Shown here: positions 1-7,149 of the stretch, piece by piece
Layout: each line of letters begins with the position of its first letter
Numbering within the stretch: the first letter of the stretch is position 1
Assembly (NCBI GenBank): GCA_021775455.1
Contig: JAJFHU010000002.1
Location: 1 to 33,792 of the forward strand
DNA length: 33,792 nucleotides
Source: Hyphomicrobiales bacterium
GTDB taxonomy: Bacteria > Pseudomonadota > Alphaproteobacteria > Rhizobiales > Rhizobiaceae
Direction of reading: 5' to 3'
Notes under the pieces: model-generated
Databases searched by the model: none
What the model was told of the DNA's origin: nothing
Seen by the model: only the letters and a program-made list of their open reading frames with translations
Translations under genes and position numbers: made by a program

Positions 1-88
1 TCGAACTCATCGACTCCCCGCGTTGCCAGCGATCCCAAATCTCGGCGCGCTGGGCAGCAGTATAATAGATACGGCGACGATACTTCAT
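1..88 (-). CDS. IS30-family transposase, N-terminal fragment (cut by window edge)
   Basis: The minus strand from the ATG at 88-86 reads MKYRRRIYYTAAQRAEIWDR and onward into WQRGESM. This is the helix-turn-helix start of IS30-family transposases, which recognises the terminal repeats; the DDE catalytic part lies outside. Only about 29 codons are visible and they are open to the window edge, so intactness cannot be judged. Family recognition rests on the YYTxxQRAEIWDRWQxGES pattern. Confidence 0.7.
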   Translation of the reverse strand, partial: MKYRRRIYYTAAQRAEIWDRWQRGESMSS

Positions 89-146
89 AAGAAACACTCC
101 AATCCTTCTCAAAGATTAAAGTGTTGCGTTCACCTGTTGAATCCAC
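1..146 (-). mobile_element. IS30-family element, 5' end only
   Basis: The window opens inside an IS30-type insertion sequence on the minus strand. Beside the transposase start lies a terminal-repeat-like stretch at about 121-146; read on the minus strand it starts TGGATTCAACAGG and runs into AACGCAACA, resembling IS30-family ends. The stop codon of the thiol oxidoreductase gene lies 27 bases beyond this end, so the element marks a border of the island. The other end and any target duplication are outside the window. Confidence 0.65.
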
Positions 147-172
147 CCATCAAAGAAAACATACGTCACAAA

Positions 173-931
173 CTATTGCGCTAACTGTTTTATCTTTTCA
201 GCAAGTTGGTCATATCCAACTGCGCCGAAAATAACCTCTTCACCAATTATGTAGGAAGGCGTGCCGTTTATTCCCAAATTATCAGCGAGACTGTAGACTT
301 GGGTGATGGCTTCCGCAATAGATGGGTCTTCCATCTCGGTCCGCAATGTGACATCGTCAGCACCCATGGAGACGGCCAATTCGACCGCCCGAGCACCATC
401 CTTGGGCCCGTTCATTGCTAGCAATTCGATATGGAATTGAGCAGATTTTTCGGGCATTAACTTGGTAAAGGCAAGGCTTGCGCGATGGGCATCAACGGAA
501 GCATCTCCAAGAACAGGAAACTCTTTTAGAATGAATCGCACATTCTTGTTAGCCTTAATCAATTGTTCCATATCACTCATTGCGCGCTTGCAAAAACTAC
601 AATTGTAGTCAAAAAATTCCACGATCATAATTGAAGCGTTCGGATCACCAATTTCAATTTGGTTTTCAGACGCGTAAATCAAATCTCTATTGTCGATGAG
701 TGTTTTTTTCTGCCGGGCTGCAAGTTGTTCTTGTTGCCTTGCCTCTAGTACAGCCTGGATATCAAGTAGGATTTCCGGATTTTCAAGCAAATATTCCCTG
801 ACAATATTTTCAATTTCCTGACGGTTTGCATCCTGTGCCATCGCAGCTTGATGGACTATCATCATTGAAAAAAAACCGATCAAAAATGGCGCTGTTAATT
901 TGTAAGTATATGTTAAACACCGATGTAGCAT
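173..931 (-). CDS. DsbA-family thiol oxidoreductase, ScsC/Com1-like
   Basis: A 252-residue exported thioredoxin-fold protein. Residues 1-33 form a signal peptide (hydrophobic core, then QAAMAQ). Residues 36-75 are a Gln/Glu-rich helix of the type seen at the N-terminus of ScsC/Com1 proteins, where it drives oligomerisation. The catalytic CSFC motif is at 111-114 after EFFDYN, and the cis-proline loop GTP is near 223-225. Such proteins form or isomerise disulfides in the periplasm, and ScsC relatives are linked to copper tolerance, which fits the neighbouring metal genes. It is transcribed toward the IS30 end and probably stands alone: the next gene upstream is an acyltransferase remnant. Fold assignment is firm; the copper link is inference. 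Confidence 0.88.
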   Translation of the reverse strand: MLHRCLTYTYKLTAPFLIGFFSMMIVHQAAMAQDANRQEIENIVREYLLENPEILLDIQAVLEARQQEQLAARQKKTLIDNRDLIYASENQIEIGDPNASIMIVEFFDYNCSFCKRAMSDMEQLIKANKNVRFILKEFPVLGDASVDAHRASLAFTKLMPEKSAQFHIELLAMNGPKDGARAVELAVSMGADDVTLRTEMEDPSIAEAITQVYSLADNLGINGTPSYIIGEEVIFGAVGYDQLAEKIKQLAQ

Positions 932-1047
932 ACTAACTCTCCAATGGTTTTGAGCGCAGTCGACTCAACCGCACTTTTGGATTTTTTTAAAGTCTAGTTC
1001 CGCAAACTAAGCCTCCGCATTGCATTTTACCTTTCTCAATGAGCATG

Positions 1048-1227
1048 TTACCGTAACAACCAAACAAATCCGGTCAGCAAGCCAATCAAAATTGGCTGGT
1101 GAAGCAGATAAATCCTTAAGCTGTTTCGACCAATCCATCCCGAGTGTTGATCAATCCGCCGCGAAACTGATACCTTTTCCAGCTTCTCATAGATTCGAAA
1201 TTCCAACATTATTACCAATTTGTCATC
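1048..1227 (-). pseudogene. 3' remnant of DUF1624-type acyltransferase (copy A)
   Basis: Directly after the L,D-transpeptidase stop, the minus strand stays open for about 59 codons and ends GWIGRNSLRIYLLHQPILIG then LLTGFVWLLR and TAA at 1050-1048. WIGRxSLxIYLLHQPxLIG is the C-terminal signature of the heparan-alpha-glucosaminide acetyltransferase-like DUF1624 membrane proteins. Everything upstream of this tail is missing, replaced by the transpeptidase gene. An ATG at 1209 could start a 53-residue product, but nothing suggests that it works. A more decayed, colinear copy lies at 9602-9727 in the opposite orientation. Confidence 0.62.
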
Positions 1228-1451
1228 TCACGTGACAATAATTTCTGAACCGGTAGTGACCCTTCCGTAAAGATCGATTACATCCTGATTCATCATCCGG
1301 ACGCAGCCAGAAGAAACCGCTTTGCCTATTGTCCAGTATTCGGGTGTGCCATGTATTCGATAGAGCGTGTCTTCCTTGCCCTGGAAAATATACAATGCCC
1401 GAGCGCCAAGCGGATTGTTCAGTCCGGGTGGCATTCCACCATTTGCTTCAC
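1224..1451 (-). repeat. Inverted duplication, copy A (3' end of L,D-transpeptidase A)
   Basis: This 228-bp stretch, read on the minus strand, matches 9319-9546 on the plus strand with five substitutions and no gaps (about 98 percent). It covers the catalytic last third of the transpeptidase gene and stops seven bases past the stop codon. The sequence further downstream is also related to the downstream of the other copy, but much less closely. Confidence 0.9.
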
Positions 1452-1938
1452 TGTATTTGGCAAGTTCCGGTTGACGCTCAATCATTTCTTGCGGCGGGGT
1501 CCATTTAGGCCACTCCTGTTTCCATCCGACCCGGGCTCGTCCTGACCATTCAAATCCAGCGCGACCCAAACCAACTCCGTACCGCATTGCCTTGCCGCCC
1601 TCCTGTACGAGATAAAGATAGAACTTTCTGGTATCGACTATCACCGTGCCGACGTTTTCCGTGGTTGGATAATTCACCTGTCTTCGGTAATATTTTGCTG
1701 GAACTTTTTTCAGATTAACAGCCGGGACAGGAAACCGCTCATTTGGCATTGCCCCATAGCGGGTGACAAAGGTTTTATTGGCCGTATCTTCAGCCCCTTT
1801 ATTTGCCTTTCTTTTTTTGAAATATTCTCCAAAATAATCGAATTTGGGAGCGCTTGTGCAGCCGGTGATTATAGTTCCACTGAGCACTGCGGAACCGGAT
1901 AAAAATTTCCGTCGTGTGTAATAGTAATTGGTTTTCAT
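1228..1938 (-). CDS. L,D-transpeptidase A (YkuD domain), Tat/lipoprotein signal
   Basis: A periplasmic enzyme that cross-links peptidoglycan stems (3-3 bonds) or attaches proteins to them through a catalytic cysteine. The YkuD domain fills the second half; the active-site pattern HGTPEYWTIGKAVSSGCVRM places His near residue 196 and Cys near 212 of 236. The open frame extends upstream to 2052, but the ATG at 1938 is preferred: it is followed by twin arginines (TRRKFL), a short hydrophobic stretch and a lipobox-like ITGC, giving a lipoprotein anchored near residue 27. The start overlaps the stop of a 24-codon upstream ORF (ATGA), suggesting coupled translation. The Cys-rich protein at 2085-2435 lies just upstream. 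L,D-transpeptidases are copper-sensitive enzymes in E. coli, which may explain their place among metal genes (inference). Confidence 0.9.
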   Translation of the reverse strand: MKTNYYYTRRKFLSGSAVLSGTIITGCTSAPKFDYFGEYFKKRKANKGAEDTANKTFVTRYGAMPNERFPVPAVNLKKVPAKYYRRQVNYPTTENVGTVIVDTRKFYLYLVQEGGKAMRYGVGLGRAGFEWSGRARVGWKQEWPKWTPPQEMIERQPELAKYSEANGGMPPGLNNPLGARALYIFQGKEDTLYRIHGTPEYWTIGKAVSSGCVRMMNQDVIDLYGRVTTGSEIIVT

Positions 1939-2009
1939 GATATTGCTGAAGCCCCAATTCGGCAAACACTTTCGGAGCCATCCAAGGCAAATGATTCTGG
2001 TGAAATCAT
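1935..2009 (-). CDS. 24-aa upstream ORF coupled to L,D-transpeptidase A
   Basis: Between the Cys-rich protein and the transpeptidase, an ATG at 2009 is preceded by GGAG (2020-2017) with a 7-base spacer, a better ribosome site than the transpeptidase's own. The ORF reads MISPESFALDGSESV, then eight or nine more residues, and its TGA overlaps the transpeptidase ATG (ATGA). This suggests that ribosomes reach the transpeptidase by termination-reinitiation. Nothing is known about the peptide and it may be only a coupling device. Existence as a translated ORF is inferred from the signals alone. Confidence 0.4.
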   Translation of the reverse strand: MISPESFALDGSESVCRIGASAIS

Positions 2010-2084
2010 ATCTATTCTCCGTACTAAACAATTGTTGGTTAAGCGATTTCACTCGCTATTCTTGATCGCAGTATTGACTAGCAA

Positions 2085-2435
2085 TCAAACAATTGGAGGG
2101 CGGAAAAAATTCTGACGATTGTGACTTTCAAGCGAGTTTGGAATAAATGGCAAATGCTTGTCAGTAGATCGAATCGATTGTCTGGGATCAATCGAAATCA
2201 GAAGCTTACAATCAAGCGGACAGTGTGATCCATGTCCGGCCATGTCCGGCTGCTGCTCGGTGCAACATGCCACAGGGTCATGATTGTTTTTCTGATCCAC
2301 ATCAAATCCAATGCTTATGGTACTGATGAAAGATGCAGTCTTGTCTGATCTATCGTTGTATTCGCCAACGCTCCCTGCAATACCCTGCATTGAAGAAAAA
2401 GCCACCAGCAAAAAGATCAAAATCCATTTACGCAT
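2085..2435 (-). CDS. Small exported Cys-rich protein A (CC-X13-C-X3-C, ends FRPPIV)
   Basis: A 116-residue protein with signal peptide MRKWILIFLLVAFSSMQGIAG, a middle segment CCTEQQPDMAGHGSHCPLDC and a C-terminus NFFRPPIV. The start at 2435 is chosen over the longer GTG frame because the signal sequence begins there. It pairs with the protein at 7150-7497: same length, same CC-X13-C-X3-C spacing with GSHC, same FRPPIV end, and each precedes an L,D-transpeptidase. The Cys/His cluster suggests binding of a soft metal. The layout (exported metal-binding peptide, Pro-Pro just before the stop, regulated gene next) resembles CruR/CutF copper-responsive leaders with DUF2946-like features, in which nascent export controls the downstream gene. 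No family was recognised with certainty; the sensor role is inference. Confidence 0.72.
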   Translation of the reverse strand: MRKWILIFLLVAFSSMQGIAGSVGEYNDRSDKTASFISTISIGFDVDQKNNHDPVACCTEQQPDMAGHGSHCPLDCKLLISIDPRQSIRSTDKHLPFIPNSLESHNRQNFFRPPIV

Positions 2436-2526
2436 ATCAATATTCTTATCTATAGCGACAGATATCGTCCATACTAACACCTTCACAGATTTGTGAGGTT
2501 GGGCGGGTTATAATTTTTCCAACCGA

Positions 2527-2541
2527 TTTGAGAATCTCAAA
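2527..2541. promoter_or_regulatory. Perfect 15-bp palindrome upstream of Cys-rich protein A
   Basis: TTTGAGAATCTCAAA has 7-base arms around one central base and lies about 90 bases upstream of the Cys-rich gene start. A possible -10 (TATAAC on the minus strand) lies between it and the gene, near 2511. It could be an operator for the L,D-transpeptidase A unit. No second copy was noticed. Confidence 0.3.
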
Positions 2542-2744
2542 GAATTTGAACAATAGAGCACCACCCAAATTGGTTCATCGTTCCAAAAATTGCTTTCTCC
2601 AAGTCATCGAATATCCACGCTTTGCATGAAACTCACATTGCAATTTCGTCCTTAGCAACTGCCGATCATCAATTGCAACCGGACACGTCCGCTAGTGGAC
2701 ACCATAGTATCATAAAACCAGACAGTAAAAACTCCAGCATTTCA

Positions 2745-2758
2745 TTGATCCATATCAA
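2745..2758 (+). promoter_or_regulatory. FNR/FixK-type box with class II promoter spacing
   Basis: TTGATCCATATCAA is a perfect TTGAT-N4-ATCAA site. A -10-like TTAAAT lies at 2781-2786, which would put the transcription start near 2793 and the box centre at about -41.5, the classic position for an FNR-activated promoter. The first gene downstream is the cytochrome c at 2872. The roughly 390 bases between the Cys-rich gene start (2435) and this promoter's gene otherwise hold only the palindrome at 2527 and no convincing gene. Confidence 0.72.
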
Positions 2759-2871
2759 TGTTGGGCAATACGGACTTCCATTAAATGAGTACAGGTATTT
2801 TTGCCTTTCGCAAGTAGCGCACTGAAATCGTTTACCGAGTGGAACGACAACGCATGGAAAGGAATGATGCA

Positions 2872-3456
2872 ATGAAATTGTCCAGCCGTATAATGGTTGC
2901 GCTGACTGCAGCCACACTACTTACGAGTCCTGCACAAACAGCTTACGCAGCTGCTGGCCATTCCGACGGAGACCTTGGCCACGATAGCGCCAGGGAAATG
3001 ATGGATCAAATGCGCGAACAACATGGCGACCACGAACACGGGCACGATTTTGAGGCAATGGAAGAAATGTCTCCCGAGCAAATGGAGCGGATGATCACCT
3101 TGATGCGCGATGTTGGCATTGTTTTGCCAAGCATGAACTCCAAGCGCGGCCGCAAGCTGTTTGTTAAAACCGGATGCGTTGTTTGCCACTCGGTAAATGG
3201 GGTCGGTGGAGAAATCGGTCCGAGCCTTAATGCAGCAGAAATGCCTTCCCCAATGAACTCCTTTGAGTTTGCTGCTCGGATGTGGCGCGGAGCGGCGGCC
3301 ATGACCGCAATGCAACAGGATATGTTTGGCGATGTCATTTCATTAAACGGTCAGGATTTGGCAGACCTGATTGCATTTGCCCATGATGGGAAGGAGCAGA
3401 AAAAACTAAAAAAGCGCCAAATCCCGAAAAAATTTCGAGATTTATTGAATGAATGA
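2872..3456 (+). CDS. Periplasmic cytochrome c with His/Met-rich N-terminal region
   Basis: A 194-residue mono-haem c-type cytochrome. The signal peptide MKLSSRIMVALTAATLL runs to about AYAA (residue 26). A His/Asp/Glu/Met-rich stretch (HGDHEHGHD) follows and may bind metal. The haem motif CVVCH is at 102-106, and several later methionines could be the axial ligand. The start at 2872 is supported by AAAGGA eight bases upstream; two earlier in-frame ATGs lack this and precede the signal peptide. Its stop overlaps the next gene (ATGA), so the two cytochromes are translationally coupled and probably pass electrons in one chain. The partner oxidase or reductase is not in the window. Confidence 0.86.
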   Translation: MKLSSRIMVALTAATLLTSPAQTAYAAAGHSDGDLGHDSAREMMDQMREQHGDHEHGHDFEAMEEMSPEQMERMITLMRDVGIVLPSMNSKRGRKLFVKTGCVVCHSVNGVGGEIGPSLNAAEMPSPMNSFEFAARMWRGAAAMTAMQQDMFGDVISLNGQDLADLIAFAHDGKEQKKLKKRQIPKKFRDLLNE

Positions 3457-4028
3457 GCATGACAACTGCCAATTTTCAAGAGATTAAGCACAGATCTAGA
3501 ATGAGCAATTCCCAAAATCCACCAACCCGGCGTGGCATAAAAGCAGTCGCCGTCGCTCTTGTAATCCTCATTGGCATTGTCGCCTTATCTTTTCTGTTTG
3601 GACGACATCCAATGTCCAGCCGAAGTAGCTGGCCATCACAATTTACAAGCAATGGGGAACAAATTTACTTCAGCGGATCAAGCGATTCTGGTCTTGCCAT
3701 AATTGCTCGTGGCGGAGACAGGCATATGAGGATGATGTCCGGAAGTAGTGGCTGTGTTACCTGCCATGGTGCAGACCGCCTAGGTGGGCGATTGATGCCA
3801 CGATTCTGGATAACGGTGCCACCTTTGACTTTTGAGGCGCTGTTTAGCGAACACGATGAGGATGGTCACGGCGATCATGAAGGCTATTCTGATGAATCTC
3901 TGCGGCGTGCGATTACCCAGGGTATTGACCCTGGCGGTAAACCTCTAGACTTAGCAATGCCTCGGTGGTCCATGTCTGAGAAAGATCTTGATGATTTGAT
4001 TGCCTTCCTAAAGACGGATATCGATTGA
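3453..4028 (+). CDS. Membrane-anchored cytochrome c
   Basis: A 191-residue protein with a single N-terminal membrane helix (about 29-50) and a periplasmic haem domain carrying CVTCH at 101-105. The segment SEHDEDGHGDHEGYSDESLRR is His/Asp-rich, and LAMPRWSMSEKDLDDLIAFL is the typical end of a class I cytochrome with the candidate Met ligand. The start overlaps the stop of the preceding cytochrome gene by four bases. An internal ATG at 3501 is possible, since residues 1-16 look unlike a normal N-terminus. The 165 bases after its stop hold no gene; a short open stretch there (LIFGPTLVAAVTFVSTLAFL) may be a membrane-protein relic. Confidence 0.85.
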   Translation: MSMTTANFQEIKHRSRMSNSQNPPTRRGIKAVAVALVILIGIVALSFLFGRHPMSSRSSWPSQFTSNGEQIYFSGSSDSGLAIIARGGDRHMRMMSGSSGCVTCHGADRLGGRLMPRFWITVPPLTFEALFSEHDEDGHGDHEGYSDESLRRAITQGIDPGGKPLDLAMPRWSMSEKDLDDLIAFLKTDID

Positions 4029-4193
4029 GCACTATCGTAAATAGCTGCCAATACGGTGCAGGTTCTCGTATGATCTGAACTTTCTATTGTAGAGGCTTAT
4101 TTTTGGCCCAACGCTGGTGGCTGCGGTTACGTTTGTTTCCACTTTGGCATTCTTGCAATATCCAATTCGCCGACGACTTAGATTAAATGAGTG

Positions 4194-4625
4194 TTACATC
4201 TTGTGTGGTCGAGTTTTGATCCCATTCGCGACTTGTAGTTCCCGGACATACTGAATAATTTTCGCGATGTCATTCTTCTCCAGATTGTCAATTCTTGGCA
4301 TATTACCATATGGCCAATGGTGCTGCCTGACACCGTTGGCCGTGGCCGCATAGAAAGACTCATCGGGATGATGTCCCGGGTTGTAAATATCGTGAATCAG
4401 CGGCGGCCCCGTTTTGCTACCTGAAGCATTGTCTCCGTGGCACGTCGCGCAATTTCCGGCAAACAAGTCCCGTCCTTCGCTTGCCTCTACAGTAAACACA
4501 GGCAAGACCAAATTCACGGGCTTCGCGGTAGGATCCGGTGCAAAGTTTTTGAAAACTAATGCAATTGCGCCCAACCCAAAGAAGCCGATCACAAACAATT
4601 TTGGATAATTGATTTCACCTTTCAC
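4194..4625 (-). CDS. Membrane-anchored cytochrome c
   Basis: A small c-type cytochrome of about 143 residues with an N-terminal membrane helix (PKLFVIGFFGLGAIALVF), the haem motif CATCH at about 59-63 and a Met ligand in WPYGNMPRID, a typical class I mono-haem layout. The frame is open to a TTG at 4655, but the GTG at 4625 is preferred because AAGGG lies seven bases before it and the membrane anchor follows directly. It converges with the upstream cytochrome pair and has its own FNR-type box at 4755-4768. Its domain resembles that of the cytochrome at 8720-9232. Confidence 0.85.
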   Translation of the reverse strand: MKGEINYPKLFVIGFFGLGAIALVFKNFAPDPTAKPVNLVLPVFTVEASEGRDLFAGNCATCHGDNASGSKTGPPLIHDIYNPGHHPDESFYAATANGVRQHHWPYGNMPRIDNLEKNDIAKIIQYVRELQVANGIKTRPHKM

Positions 4626-4754
4626 TGCCTGACCCTTCTCAAATCTCCAAACCAAAAGGTAATCGCGAATTCAGCGGGACGATTTTCGATACACAAGGAA
4701 TTGCGTTACCTAACTCACATTGAATACCTTTACACAGGAATGTGCCGGGCCTCA

Positions 4755-4768
4755 TTGATCTAGATCAG
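4755..4768 (-). promoter_or_regulatory. FNR/FixK-type box upstream of minus-strand cytochrome c
   Basis: TTGATCTAGATCAG matches TTGAT-N4-ATCAA except for the last base. Transcription leftward with class II spacing would start near 4720; TAAAGG or TATTCA on the minus strand between 4732 and 4721 could serve as the -10. The cytochrome c start lies about 130 bases away. Confidence 0.6.
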
Positions 4769-4802
4769 ACAGGCGCCGAATTTTCCGCATATGCCAGATT
4801 GT

Positions 4803-5118
4803 TTGAGTCATCGAGAAATGGTTATAAGCCGTTGCGTGAATTAACGAGAATTTCTGTATGTTGGCGCATCGCCTGAATTTCTGCATGCTCTGTTCTCGTC
4901 GACAAAAAGGCTGAAGTGAGTTCTCAGCCGTTTGAATTCCCTGTTGTAAAATTCATGGCACGACGAAAGCCGCAATTCACTAATTGTGGCTTCGTAAGAT
5001 CGTAGTCTGCCCGAAACGATTGCCTTGGGTGATCCGTGTCTCTTCATAGTGTTTGTCAGAAACTCAATGCATCCCATTTATCGCAGCGCTTTGAAACATA
5101 GGATTCCAGGAGTTCACC
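4803..5118 (-). pseudogene. Degraded IS6-family transposase remnant
   Basis: Three minus-strand pieces in shifting frames align in order with the intact IS6 transposase at 30422-31123: GELLESYVSKRCDKW (5118 down to about 5075), then FLTNTMKRHGSPKAIVSGRL and SSCHEF (about 5060-4940), then PFCRREQSMQKFRRC and ASN-type C-terminal residues ending NHFS (about 4915-4805). Frameshifts and stops separate them, and the second catalytic Asp (TDK in the intact copy) is replaced by Gly. The N-terminal third is missing. The upper end abuts the stop codon of the cytochrome b561 gene, which may therefore have a borrowed or trimmed C-terminus. Confidence 0.8.
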
Positions 5119-5664
5119 TTATCGTAATATCCGCCGCAACGTATCGTCCCTATCTATAAAATGATGCTTTAGCGCAGCAAACGCATGTAGCGCAATTAGC
5201 GCAAGAAACAGTTTTCCGCCCCAATTGTGGATCAAGTGCCAGTTGATGCCATAATCCGGCAACAGTGGAATCTTGGTCCCGAACCAACGGGCCGGTTGAA
5301 CACCGAATGACCGCCGTACATGTTCAGTGTAGGCTAGCCAACCGGTCAGCGGAATCAGGAACATCGCAATATACATGATAGTATGCACGGCACGAGCGGC
5401 AAGAGCTTCGATACGATTTTGTGCTAACGGAGCAGGAGGGGAACGTCGAAGTCGACAAAACAACCGTACACAAACCAGAAAGAACAATATTAATCCAAGG
5501 CTGGTATGCAGCGATGGAAGGAATTGTATTCGATGATTTCCCATGGTCTGTTCACCAGTGATCAACATGCCAACCAACAAAACTGCCATTAACCAGTGAA
5601 GGAAAATTGCGATCCTCGAATATGCCTTCAATCCGGCTTCCTTTGAGTTTGAAGTTTTTGTCAC
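5119..5664 (-). CDS. Cytochrome b561-type membrane protein
   Basis: A four-helix di-haem membrane cytochrome of about 181 residues that passes electrons between the quinone pool and periplasmic or membrane partners. Likely haem-ligand histidines sit in IFLHWLMA, LPSLHTSLG, WHLIHNWGG and ALHAFAALKHHF. The frame opens 40 codons earlier at a TTG (5784), but GTG at 5664 is preceded by GGGAG and gives the usual family length; the extra N-terminus has no membrane or signal character. It follows the ferric-reductase-like gene on the same strand, separated by about 120 bases if the later start is right, and probably shares its FNR-like promoter. Its stop coincides with the edge of the IS6 remnant. 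Confidence 0.85.
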   Translation of the reverse strand: MTKTSNSKEAGLKAYSRIAIFLHWLMAVLLVGMLITGEQTMGNHRIQFLPSLHTSLGLILFFLVCVRLFCRLRRSPPAPLAQNRIEALAARAVHTIMYIAMFLIPLTGWLAYTEHVRRSFGVQPARWFGTKIPLLPDYGINWHLIHNWGGKLFLALIALHAFAALKHHFIDRDDTLRRILR

Positions 5665-5787
5665 ATTGCTCCCTATCCAGATTGAAATCGTTGAGTTGAA
5701 TAACGCTAAGCAGTTTGAATTTGCTTTTTCATTTGCCACGGGGATTGTGGTTGATGTGGTAAGGTTACAATCAGAGTCATGCAATTT

Positions 5788-6561
5788 TTAGCGCAGCGCT
5801 TTTTTAGGCGAAAGCCCCCTGTTTCTGTTCCTGCGCCAAACCTTCCAGGTTGCCAGAGCCTGAAGCAACAAGACCAATATTACCATTCCTGCAAATGGCC
5901 ATTGTAACCAATTTGGCTCCGGTGCAGGCCTGTGAAAATGTTGGAAGTGCATGTAAAGAAAATAGGCCACGTGAACCACAATTAATGCCCATAGCGGATA
6001 AACACCAAGCTGGATGAATTTCCAGGTCGATCCAAGCATCCGCTGACTCGCGTTATTTGATGTGAACAACAGAATTAGGCCGTAACAAAGGGCGAAAATA
6101 CCGATAATATTTGCCAATCCAAAACCGTGTTGAACCATTACATATTGCAGTAATTGTGGATGGATTTCATACCCAACTAGACGCAGCATATCCCATTGAA
6201 CCCACCCTTGAAGAATGATTACTGTGTGAGTAATCGCCAATAGAACACCATAAATTCCCGTCTCCCGACGCCACAGAGTAAGCCATTTCATTCCGCCCCA
6301 GAGCCGGGCCAATGGCCCCGATACAATAGAAAGGGCGATAAGGATCGAAGAAGCGTCGGCAAACGCGCGATTCCAAGCATGCATAGGCGACCACTCACCG
6401 CGGCTTATCAAAAATCCAGCCGTGACAATGATTGCGAGCAGAATTGTAACAGCATGACGCAGACGCCAGTCTCGTCCCCATCGCGATTGTTCTGCCGGTT
6501 GTTGAATATCGTTCGTAGCGCTCAAATTCTTTCCACCTATAACTTTGGTGCCAGTACTCAA
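5788..6561 (-). CDS. Ferric-reductase-like transmembrane protein (MsrQ/YedZ-like)
   Basis: A 257-residue haem b membrane protein of the ferric reductase-like transmembrane superfamily, with about six helices from residue 35 on. Candidate haem ligands are the His in LLAITHTVII, in YVMVQHGFGL and in LIVVHVAYFLYMHFQHFH. MsrQ relatives carry electrons from quinol or flavin to a periplasmic methionine-sulfoxide reductase; no MsrP is seen here, so the partner is unknown and may be the neighbouring b561 or a c-type cytochrome. The start at 6561 is a TTG without a ribosome site; a TTG at 6525 preceded by AGGTGG is an alternative. It is the first gene of a two-gene unit. Confidence 0.8.
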   Translation of the reverse strand: MSTGTKVIGGKNLSATNDIQQPAEQSRWGRDWRLRHAVTILLAIIVTAGFLISRGEWSPMHAWNRAFADASSILIALSIVSGPLARLWGGMKWLTLWRRETGIYGVLLAITHTVIILQGWVQWDMLRLVGYEIHPQLLQYVMVQHGFGLANIIGIFALCYGLILLFTSNNASQRMLGSTWKFIQLGVYPLWALIVVHVAYFLYMHFQHFHRPAPEPNWLQWPFAGMVILVLLLQALATWKVWRRNRNRGLSPKKALR

Positions 6562-7149
6562 TAAAGAACTTGGCTACTTTGTGGTTTTTCTCCAGTTGTA
6601 GGTCAAGTCCAATTGGTCAATTTTCTATAAAGTTCAGTTAACGCAACAATGCCGGAGTAGTTGATTATTTCATTAGGTTTCAAATAAGGCATTAATTTGG
6701 ATCAACTACGATGCTGGTTGTCTTGGTGTTGATACCGGCACATTCGTTATGGCCGGAGGCTCAAGGTTTTGAACACTGGCTTCGGAATCCATGTGTGACA
6801 CGGTTTCCCGTGAGATTGGCTCACGTAAAACGGTTGTATCTTGAACCGTTGTTACGGCAGCAATTCGGTTTCCATACTGGTAATTTCGTTTTCTAATCGA
6901 CAGCAAGAAAAAGTTGTTACTGAAAAATGACATGCCCCAATATGGGTCATACTTTATTGATTTGTGTCTAATTGATCCCGAGCGCAGTCCCTATTCAATC
7001 GCTCTACGATTTTTAATCTTGACCTTCCAATAAGTGGAACCTCTATATCCAGATTCGATGACAGGAGTAAAGAATTCCGGATTTGTTGATCACAATTGGT
7101 ACTTTGAGCGCTGTTGTATCTAAAATCGATTTCCTGTATTTTCTGGATT
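6562..7149. other. 588-base stretch without a convincing gene
   Basis: This divergent intergenic region separates the ferric-reductase unit (minus) from the second Cys-rich protein (plus). It holds an imperfect FNR-like box at 6692-6705. Open frames at 6706-6933 (minus) and 6711-6896 (plus) overlap each other and show no signal peptide, ribosome site or recognisable family. No clear promoter for the Cys-rich gene and no terminator hairpin were recognised. Confidence 0.5.
6692..6705 (-). promoter_or_regulatory. Imperfect FNR-type box upstream of ferric-reductase/b561 unit
   Basis: On the minus strand the site reads TTGATCCAAATTAA, a perfect left half and one mismatch in the right half of TTGAT-N4-ATCAA. 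AATAAT lies at 6669-6664, where the -10 is expected if the box is centred at -41.5 (start near 6657). This agrees with the spacing at 2745-2758. Confidence 0.5.

Noticed and set aside
1046-1058. Palindrome TGTTACCGTAACA
   Set aside because: It contains the GTTAC half-site of the 46-bp motif but lies at the end of the acyltransferase relic, away from any gene start; likely chance.
1020-1235. 71-residue open frame on the plus strand
   Set aside because: It is the antisense frame of the acyltransferase remnant; its likeness to the frame at 9588-9842 comes from that shared remnant.
2622-2917. Overlapping small frames around the cytochrome c promoter
   Set aside because: They cover the FNR box and promoter and show no coding features.
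4089-4187. Short open stretch reading LIFGPTLVAAVTFVSTLAFL after the second cytochrome c
   Set aside because: It could be a membrane-protein relic, but it is too short and unrecognised to list as a gene.
6706-6933. Minus-strand 75-residue frame in the 6.6-7.1 kb gap
   Set aside because: No ribosome site, signal or family, and it overlaps another open frame; kept only as part of the described gap.
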